Assembly (NCBI GenBank): GCA_947377625.1
Contig: CANCGR010000028.1
Location: 1 to 13,229 of the forward strand
Reading direction: 5' to 3'
Length of the DNA: 13,229 bases
DNA from: Gammaproteobacteria bacterium
Lineage (GTDB): Bacteria; Pseudomonadota; Gammaproteobacteria; Pseudomonadales; Pseudohongiellaceae
The notes under the pieces were generated by a model. The model did not search any database and had not been told where the DNA came from. It saw only the letters and a program-made list of their open reading frames with translations. This document shows, one piece after another, positions 1 to 5,267 of the stretch. The position numbers and the translations under genes are program-made. How positions within the stretch are numbered: position 1 is the first letter of the stretch; every line of letters starts with the position of its first letter.

Positions 1-897
1 CGGCACGTGATACCAGGTGCCGCGGTAGAGCAAGGCCAGGAACATGTCAGGGTTGCCGTAGCGCGCGCGGTAGTCCTTCATCGGATCGGCCTGCTTGAAT
101 TCTTCCAGACTGCGTCCGCCCTGGAAGGCTTTGGATACTGCGTCATAGGCCACTGTCAGCATGGCGGCCTGTTCCTGCAATGCGCTCTTGCCCAATACGC
201 CGCCATTGGAGGCAATGACCTTGGTGTTGGCGCTGCAAAGTTCCATCAACGTTGTTGTGGTTTTCTGCGCGCCGCTGATCCAGCCGCCAGTCACGTAATC
301 AAGCAACAGGTAGCTATCAGGGTTGAGCATGTCGCCCACCACCAATACATCGGCCTTGGTAAAGCGCACATAAATGTCGCCATCAGTATTGGCCTGGCTG
401 ACAAAACCGTATTCGATGGTTTCGTCACCGAATTTCATGGAACCATTCTGGTAGAAACTCTTGTTGGCCTGCGCCTGTTTTGGCATTGGTTTGTGTTGGG
501 TGTCTTGCCATTCCACATAGAAGTCGGCGTTTTGCCACAGACGTGTATTCTCGTGGGCGTAGATCGGTGTGCCGGCAGCACCCAGCGGGTAATTGAGGCC
601 GAGGTGTTCTGGCCGCCAGTTGGTATTGAACAGCGCCTTGATGGGCTTGTTGTTGGTGAGGCGTTTGATTTCGGCCAACAAGCTGTCGGCTTTGTCCTGA
701 CTGCCGCCGTTGACGATGACAACACCGTCAGCGCTTTCGGCCACGACCACATTAGTGCCGGCACCCTGCAACAGTGAGAGCCCTTTGCCCAGATCAACTT
801 TGGTCAAGGCCGCACTGGCGGCCTGCAGCTGCGGGGCAAACCCGAGCGCCAAGGGCACCAAGCCGAGCGCTTTCAATAATTCTCTGCGTGTATTCAT
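1..897 (-). CDS. Tat-exported MBL-fold protein lacking most zinc ligands (partial)
   Basis: Exported metallo-beta-lactamase-fold protein, 299 residues visible, C-terminus cut by the left window edge. The frame is open from the ATG at 897 to base 1. The N-terminus MNTRRELLKALG matches a twin-arginine signal followed by a short hydrophobic stretch, so Tat export is likely. The MBL landmarks are recognisable: the loop NTNWRPEHLGLN (residues 91-102), AHENTRLW (114-121), NTDGD (170-174), VGDM (187-190) and a late glycine loop near 231. The loop that should read HxHxDH is NxRxEH; the later ligand histidines are also replaced (N170, N231). Only H98 and D189 remain. Hydrolase activity is therefore doubtful and a binding or scaffold role is possible (inference). 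Relatives with intact motifs include secreted beta-lactamase-like and quinoprotein-relay hydrolases. It lies 151 bases downstream of another minus-strand gene. No strong ribosome site is seen before the ATG. Confidence 0.85.
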   Translation of the reverse strand, partial: MNTRRELLKALGLVPLALGFAPQLQAASAALTKVDLGKGLSLLQGAGTNVVVAESADGVVIVNGGSQDKADSLLAEIKRLTNNKPIKALFNTNWRPEHLGLNYPLGAAGTPIYAHENTRLWQNADFYVEWQDTQHKPMPKQAQANKSFYQNGSMKFGDETIEYGFVSQANTDGDIYVRFTKADVLVVGDMLNPDSYLLLDYVTGGWISGAQKTTTTLMELCSANTKVIASNGGVLGKSALQEQAAMLTVAYDAVSKAFQGGRSLEEFKQADPMKDYRARYGNPDMFLALLYRGTWYHVP

Positions 898-1020
898 ATA
901 GGTCTTTTCGTGATGACTTTCTGGAAGATGCTGCTGTCTTTGCCTTTGACAGCTTATTCAGGCCGCAAGCATGCAACTATTTGTTTCAAACCCCGCCTGG
1001 AGCAATTGCGGAACTGCAGT

Positions 1021-1042
1021 CTGCGCGTATTTAAACGCGCAG
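1021..1042 (-). terminator. Hairpin just after the 1049-1783 gene
   Basis: A perfect 8-bp inverted repeat (CTGCGCGT / ACGCGCAG, 6-base loop) lies six bases beyond the stop codon at 1049. It has no T tract on the minus strand, so it may be an RNA 3'-end or processing hairpin rather than a full intrinsic terminator. Confidence 0.4.
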
Positions 1043-1048
1043 CAATCG

Positions 1049-1783
1049 CTATTGTCCTTGATTGAAATCAGGTATCTGCAATCCACGCTGCTGCAAATGC
1101 TTCTCATAGATTTCTTCGCTGCACGAATATTCCATAATTGGCGTTGTTGGCGACCAGCGCAGGCTGGAAGTCACCGTTACAGGCTGGGTGTAGAGCGTGG
1201 GGTCGGTCAGCGTCATCTGGTCGGTGAGGTAGCGGGTGGTGACGCCTTTGGCGTCCTTGCGGTTTTCAACGGTGAAGCGCTCGGTGATCTTGGCGTTTTC
1301 GGTATTGGGAAGACGACGCATATAGGGGGATTCACGCAAATGTGTGGTCTCCACCACCAGCACATCGCCCTCCCAGTGGCCGACTGAATAACCCATGCGA
1401 GTGCTCAATATCGGATCTGGTCGCGGACGACCTTCGATATAGATCTTGCGGTACTGGAAATAACCTTCCCAGAACATGGTGATGAAATCCTTGTTCTGTG
1501 AGACTTCAACCGGAAACGGTGCGCCCCAGATGCTGCGCGGCAAGCCCGGCGATACGCACCACCCGCCCGGATCATCTTCTATTTTGAACGAGGCGATATA
1601 GGCATCGGATAATTTCTTGCCCAGCGGCGTGAACGGAAGCTCTTTCGGGTTTTGGCCCGGGCCACCGCCCGGAAACCACAGGCCATTGAGATCAGGCTCC
1701 GCATAAACCAGCGGAGCCAAGGCCAATAACGATACGACTTGCAGCACCCGAGCCAGATTGGTGGGCGTTCTCAATTTGAACAT
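1049..1783 (-). CDS. Secreted protein of unknown function (GHWEGD family), paralogue A
   Basis: A 244-residue exported protein of a family I recognise only as conserved uncharacterised proteins of soil and aquatic bacteria; no function is claimed. The start at 1783 is set by a strong Shine-Dalgarno (GAGGGGAG on the minus strand, plus-strand bases 1788-1795) 4 bases before the ATG; an upstream in-frame alternative at 1810 lacks this support. Residues 11-28 form a hydrophobic signal sequence, probably cleaved after VYA (28). Conserved elements are WCVSPGLP (75-82), an IYIEGRPRP stretch (114-122), MGYSVGHWEGD (130-140) followed by VLVVET, KITERF (165-170), and a C-terminal EYSC (218-221). Two cysteines, C76 and C221, match those of the neighbouring paralogue and could form a disulfide. 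It is transcribed away from that paralogue and towards the MBL-fold gene. Confidence 0.85.
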   Translation of the reverse strand: MFKLRTPTNLARVLQVVSLLALAPLVYAEPDLNGLWFPGGGPGQNPKELPFTPLGKKLSDAYIASFKIEDDPGGWCVSPGLPRSIWGAPFPVEVSQNKDFITMFWEGYFQYRKIYIEGRPRPDPILSTRMGYSVGHWEGDVLVVETTHLRESPYMRRLPNTENAKITERFTVENRKDAKGVTTRYLTDQMTLTDPTLYTQPVTVTSSLRWSPTTPIMEYSCSEEIYEKHLQQRGLQIPDFNQGQ

Positions 1784-1873
1784 GCATCTCCCCTCGCGCA
1801 GACCGAACACAGCGACTCTGATATACCGCCGGTGCTGTTTCAGTTTCCAACTTTAGCAGAAGCGTGCCTCGTG

Positions 1874-1902
1874 TTGACAGGTCATTGTTCTGCTCGCATA
1901 TT
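1874..1902 (+). promoter_or_regulatory. Sigma-70-type promoter for the 1935-2660 gene
   Basis: A perfect -35 box TTGACA (1874-1879) is followed after 17 bases by CATATT (1897-1902), a 4/6 match to the -10 consensus. Transcription would start near 1909 and give a leader of about 26 bases carrying the GAGGGG ribosome site at 1922-1927. It lies in the 151-base divergent region between the two paralogues. Confidence 0.6.
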
Positions 1903-1934
1903 GCGGCACAAACAAAATTTTGAGGGGACATCAC

Positions 1935-2660
1935 ATGCGTACCAAAATTGCGATCACGTTTGCTGCATCGTTGCTGTTGGCAGCCGGCATTAGCCGGGCG
2001 GCCGAGGATTTCACTGGCGTGTGGCAGGCCTTTGCCAGCGAGTCATCCGGCGGACGCGCCGGCCCTGAATACACCGCCGAGGGCAAAACCAAAATCGCCG
2101 ATTTCAATACCAAATATCCCAATCTGGTGGAACCGGGCAGTTACTGCGTGCCCCCGGGCATGCCCACCACCATGACCTCGATCGTGAGTTACCCGATCGA
2201 CATCACCCAGACCAATAAACGCATTACCATGATCACGGAATACGACGACCAGTTCCGCCGCATCTTCCTTGATGGCCGCAAATTCCCGGACGACTACCCT
2301 GAGACGCGCATGGGCTATTCGATTGGCCACTGGGAGGGCAACACCCTGGTGGTAGAAACTCGCCTCTTGAGCGAGGCGCTGTACGGCAGAGTACCGCGCA
2401 CGGAAAGCACAGTGATAACCGAGCGTTTCAGCAAAACCAAGCGCAGTGCCGTGAAATTGCCCAACAGCCCGGTCGCCACCCACAAGGCCATTGACGACGA
2501 TGTGCTGGTGCTGGAAATCACTACTTCTGATTCGAGCCTGTTCAGCAAGCCTATCAAGACCACCGTCTATCACCAGCACCTGGAAGACAACGCGATGCTC
2601 GAATATGTCTGCATTTCCGACATCTGGGAACAGGCGCTGGACGCGGCCAACAAAAAATAA
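1935..2660 (+). CDS. Secreted protein of unknown function (GHWEGD family), paralogue B
   Basis: A 241-residue exported protein, homologous to the divergently transcribed 1049-1783 product. The ATG at 1935 is preferred over a TTG at 1920 because GAGGGG (1922-1927) sits 7 bases upstream of it. The signal peptide is clear (residues 1-23, positive start, LLLAAGISRA core). Shared family blocks are YCVPPGMP (70-77), RIFLDGRKFP (109-118), MGYSIGHWEGN (126-136) then TLVVET, VITERF (160-165) and the C-terminal EYVC (223-226). Cysteines C71 and C226 correspond to C76 and C221 of paralogue A. The central blocks are well conserved while the N-terminal third and the tail differ, which suggests an old duplication with divergence, possibly in ligand. 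Family function is unknown to me; no catalytic triad or metal site is evident. A T7 tract follows the stop codon. Confidence 0.87.
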   Translation: MRTKIAITFAASLLLAAGISRAAEDFTGVWQAFASESSGGRAGPEYTAEGKTKIADFNTKYPNLVEPGSYCVPPGMPTTMTSIVSYPIDITQTNKRITMITEYDDQFRRIFLDGRKFPDDYPETRMGYSIGHWEGNTLVVETRLLSEALYGRVPRTESTVITERFSKTKRSAVKLPNSPVATHKAIDDDVLVLEITTSDSSLFSKPIKTTVYHQHLEDNAMLEYVCISDIWEQALDAANKK

Positions 2661-2680
2661 AACGCCGCGCCGCTTTTTTT
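2643..2680 (+). terminator. Possible weak intrinsic terminator
   Basis: GCGGC (2643-2647) can pair with GCCGC (2669-2673) immediately before seven T residues (2674-2680). The stem is short, the loop is long and it overlaps the stop codon of the preceding gene. A perfect 12-base palindrome, CTTGGCGCCAAG, follows at 2681-2692. Confidence 0.35.
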
Positions 2681-2790
2681 CTTGGCGCCAAGTGCGTGAA
2701 TAAATCAACAAATTTAAATTGATGTACCCCAATGCAATTTCTTCGGTTGGAGTTATAAGCTTGCGGCACTGATTACCCACCGCATGCACC

Positions 2791-2796
2791 AAGAGG
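2791..2796 (+). promoter_or_regulatory. Ribosome binding site that decides the dioxygenase start
   Basis: AAGAGG lies 5 bases before the ATG at 2802. It supports this start over the in-frame ATG at 2784, which has no comparable site. Confidence 0.6.
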
Positions 2797-2801
2797 CATT
2801 C

Positions 2802-4238
2802 ATGGCAGAACCCATCCGCTTTCCCAACATTCCTCTCTATGAAGGCTGGGGCGCACCCAACCGCGTCGAGTCCGACATCATGGGGCTCGAGCTGATCGCC
2901 GGCGAATTGCCGCAGGATTTGCGCGGCTGCCTGTTTCGCTGCGGGCCTGATCGTCAGTTTCCGTCGATGTTCAAGGACGACATCTTCATCGACGGCGAAG
3001 GCATGATGCACGGCTGGTATTTCCGTGACGGCCAGGTGGATTACAAAAGTCGCTGGGTAAGAAACGAAAGATTTTTATTGCAGGAAAAAGCCCGCCGTTC
3101 GCTGTTCGGGCGCTATCGCAACCGTTATACCAACGACCCCAGCGTGGCGGGCCGCGACCAGGGCACTGCCAATACCAGCGCGATTTGGCACGGCAAAAAA
3201 CTGCTGGTGCTCAAGGAAGATTCGCTGCCGATGGAAGTGGACCCCTACACGTTTGCCGTCAAGGGTTACCACAACTACAACGGCAAGTTGAATGCGCTTA
3301 GCATCACCGCGCATCCGAAGTTTGACTATCACAAGAACGAGCTGCTGACCTTTTCCTATCAAGCCAAAGGCGACGCCACCACCGACTTCCTGCTGCATGT
3401 GGTGGATGCCAGTGGCGAGATCGTGCACCAGATCGCCTTTCACATGCCTTATGCGGCGATGGTGCATGACTTCGCGGTGACCGACACGCATTTCGTCGTG
3501 CCCTTCTTTCCGATCATGACCGACATGAATGTCATCAAGGCCGGCGGCCCTTATTACCAGTGGCACGCCGACAAAGAGTGCCATGTGGCGATTGTGCCGC
3601 GCCGTGGCACTGCCGAGCAGATACGCTGGTTCAAGGGCCCTAGCTGCAGCGCCGGTCACATGATGAATGCGTTCAATGAAGGCAACTGGGTGCATCTGGA
3701 TCTGTGCTTGTATGAAGGCAACTGCTTCCCGTTCTTCCCCGCCTTTGATGGCAGCGAGTACAAACCTTGCCCCCCTATTCTCACGCGCATGACTTTCGAT
3801 CTTGATCATCCCGAAGCCGGCTTCACCAAGCGCGTGCTTGGCCCCATGCCGAGCGAGATGCCGCAGATCGACGAGCGTTTTGTCGGCAAGCCTTATCGCT
3901 ACGGCTATACCATCAGCTTCGCGCCACCGCGCCGCGTCAGCCAGCTCGGCGCCTGGGACCACCAAACCGGGGAATTGAAATTGTGGAATCCGGGCCCGGA
4001 CTCATCGGTGCAGGAACCCAAGTTCGTGCCGCGCGGCCCCGGCGAAGGCAACGGTTATCTGGTGATGCCAGTGAGTCGCATGGCAGAAAACCGCAGTGAT
4101 CTGGCCATCCTCGATGCACAGAACGTCGAAGCCGGCCCGATTGCATTGTTCAAGATGCCGATACGCGTAAAAGCGTCGTTCCATGGCATCTGGGTGCCGG
4201 AAGCGACGATGGATACCGGGCTCTATCACTATCCCTAA
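2802..4238 (+). CDS. Carotenoid-cleavage-family dioxygenase, lignostilbene-type
   Basis: A 478-residue non-haem iron dioxygenase of the RPE65/carotenoid cleavage family, about the usual bacterial length, with no signal peptide and so cytoplasmic. These enzymes split a carbon-carbon double bond with O2 to give two carbonyl products. The four iron-binding histidines are recognisable by context: H171 (ITAHPKFD), H222 (MVHDFAVT), H286 (SAGHMMNAF) and H461 (ASFHGIWVP). Other family marks are GEGMMHGW (65-72), NTSAIWHGKKLL (124-135), EPKFVPR (405-411) and GNGYLVMPV (416-424). The sequence YRNRYTNDPSV (105-115) together with LKEDSLP (137-143) resembles lignostilbene dioxygenases, in which a Tyr and a Lys hold the phenolic hydroxyl of the substrate; Y105 and K138 are candidates. 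A stilbene or related phenylpropanoid substrate is therefore likelier than a carotenoid, though this is inference. It is followed by a strong terminator shared with the convergent gene. Confidence 0.93.
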   Translation: MAEPIRFPNIPLYEGWGAPNRVESDIMGLELIAGELPQDLRGCLFRCGPDRQFPSMFKDDIFIDGEGMMHGWYFRDGQVDYKSRWVRNERFLLQEKARRSLFGRYRNRYTNDPSVAGRDQGTANTSAIWHGKKLLVLKEDSLPMEVDPYTFAVKGYHNYNGKLNALSITAHPKFDYHKNELLTFSYQAKGDATTDFLLHVVDASGEIVHQIAFHMPYAAMVHDFAVTDTHFVVPFFPIMTDMNVIKAGGPYYQWHADKECHVAIVPRRGTAEQIRWFKGPSCSAGHMMNAFNEGNWVHLDLCLYEGNCFPFFPAFDGSEYKPCPPILTRMTFDLDHPEAGFTKRVLGPMPSEMPQIDERFVGKPYRYGYTISFAPPRRVSQLGAWDHQTGELKLWNPGPDSSVQEPKFVPRGPGEGNGYLVMPVSRMAENRSDLAILDAQNVEAGPIALFKMPIRVKASFHGIWVPEATMDTGLYHYP

Positions 4239-4252
4239 GTTGCCAGTTCATT

Positions 4253-4291
4253 AAAAAAGCCCCTGCCGTGTCGAACGTCAGGGGCTTTTTT
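4253..4291. terminator. Bidirectional intrinsic terminator
   Basis: A perfect 13-bp stem (AAAAAAGCCCCTG pairing with CAGGGGCTTTTTT) encloses a 13-base loop. The A-run and T-run on the two sides let it stop transcription of both convergent genes, the dioxygenase from the left and the methyltransferase-fold gene from the right. It begins 14 bases after one stop codon and ends 14 bases from the other. Confidence 0.93.
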
Positions 4292-4305
4292 ATGCAGATT
4301 GAAAA

Positions 4306-5043
4306 TTATTTCTTGGCTGGTTTACGTACTACAAACAAGAACTGGTCAGTAGCGCGTCCCAGTGAAGCATCGTGACTGCCTTTGCTGTGGTCATCGGCTG
4401 GGTTGGCAAGCAGTTTGGATTCCTGCACGACTTCGAAACCGGCTTTCTGGATGAGAGCCTTGGTGGCTGATGCAGTAACGCGATGCAAGGTTTTGTTGTC
4501 AGCCCCTTCGCTGCCGGCATGATCAATGATCACCGCCATGCCGCCTGGTTTCAGCACGGTGAAGATATCAGTGATGAATTTCTGGCCAGCAGCTTCGCTG
4601 TTGTTGAATTGGTCATGCGGGTTTTGTGCAGTGAGGGCGGCATCTACAGAATCAGCCGGAATGGAATCCACGCCTTCAAACACCGGCGTGACGTTGCCGA
4701 GTTCAGCTGCCAGATCTTTGGCAGCCTGGCCATTGTTGTTGCGCAGCGCAAAGGCGCCGAACTGGGCAATCACTTTGCCTTTGGGACCAACTGCTGCTGA
4801 CAGCACGCGAGTGAACCAGCCACCGCCGGCTGCTACGTCTACTACCGTTGCGCCTTCCTTGATGCCCAGCAATTCGACTGTTTCTTTCGGATGACGTGCG
4901 GCATCACGATCTTTGTCGGCAGCAGGACGTGCGGCCATTTTGGCGTCGAAATCGGCCGGCAAGGCCAATGTTAGCGACGACAGTGAACACAGGCTCAAGC
5001 CCAGCACCAGGCTCATTGCAGTTTGTTTGATCAATTTATTCAT
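4306..5043 (-). CDS. Exported class I SAM-methyltransferase-fold protein (COG4798-like)
   Basis: A 245-residue protein with a Rossmann-like methyltransferase domain behind a cleavable Sec signal (residues 1-28, core SLVLGLSLCSLSSLTLA). The start is supported by AGGGG about 7 bases upstream of the ATG. Domain landmarks are RDAARHPKETVELLGI (46-61), the SAM-binding glycine loop VVDVAAGGG (67-75), NPHDQF (141-146), LKPGGMAVIIDHAG (164-177), KTLHRVT (184-190), and DDHSKGSHD near 217-225. This pattern matches the 'predicted methyltransferase' family COG4798. It is homologous to the product of 10791-11543 in this window. SAM is not known to be present in the periplasm, so the substrate, and whether the protein methylates at all, are unclear. 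It is a single gene, convergent with the dioxygenase and divergent from the YHYH gene. Confidence 0.88.
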   Translation of the reverse strand: MNKLIKQTAMSLVLGLSLCSLSSLTLALPADFDAKMAARPAADKDRDAARHPKETVELLGIKEGATVVDVAAGGGWFTRVLSAAVGPKGKVIAQFGAFALRNNNGQAAKDLAAELGNVTPVFEGVDSIPADSVDAALTAQNPHDQFNNSEAAGQKFITDIFTVLKPGGMAVIIDHAGSEGADNKTLHRVTASATKALIQKAGFEVVQESKLLANPADDHSKGSHDASLGRATDQFLFVVRKPAKK

Positions 5044-5256
5044 AAGCTACCCCTGAAGTATCCGTTAGTGAACTATTTGGTGAACGTCGTTGCTTGGACT
5101 TTTCAACGCGGCGGGGCAAGTTAAACCACGCCTGCATCAACAAGCAAGACAGACCGGGAACCGCCATCGAACTTTCACAGAATGCTGTCTTAAAAATTGC
5201 ACATTCTTGTAAACTTCTTTGTCTTTACGTCGTTTACCCTTGTAGAGCTTATTTCC

Positions 5257-5260
5257 GGAG
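5257..5260 (+). promoter_or_regulatory. Ribosome binding site that decides the YHYH protein start
   Basis: GGAG sits 7 bases before the ATG at 5268, directly in front of a classical signal peptide. The reading frame stays open upstream to 5094, but the added residues look non-coding. Confidence 0.6.
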
Positions 5261-5267
5261 TTATGCA

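Noticed and set aside
7..777. Long plus-strand open frame opposite the MBL-fold gene
   Set aside because: It has no recognisable domain, and the minus strand encodes a clear MBL fold with a Tat signal over the same bases.
2043..3011. 322-codon minus-strand open frame across the end of paralogue B and the start of the dioxygenase
   Set aside because: It overlaps two well-supported genes on the other strand, spans their intergenic region, and shows no family motif; it is a compositional shadow.
3075..3965. 296-codon minus-strand open frame inside the dioxygenase gene
   Set aside because: The plus strand encodes all four iron-ligand histidines here; the reverse frame has no ribosome site or domain.
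5057..5084. Minus-strand promoter-like pair (TTCACC and GATACT) before the first methyltransferase-fold gene
   Set aside because: Transcription would start about 7 bases before the ATG, inside or past the ribosome site, so it cannot serve this gene well.
5094..5267. N-terminal extension of the YHYH protein by 58 residues
   Set aside because: The ATG at 5268 has GGAG at the right distance and opens directly on a signal peptide, which an extension would bury.
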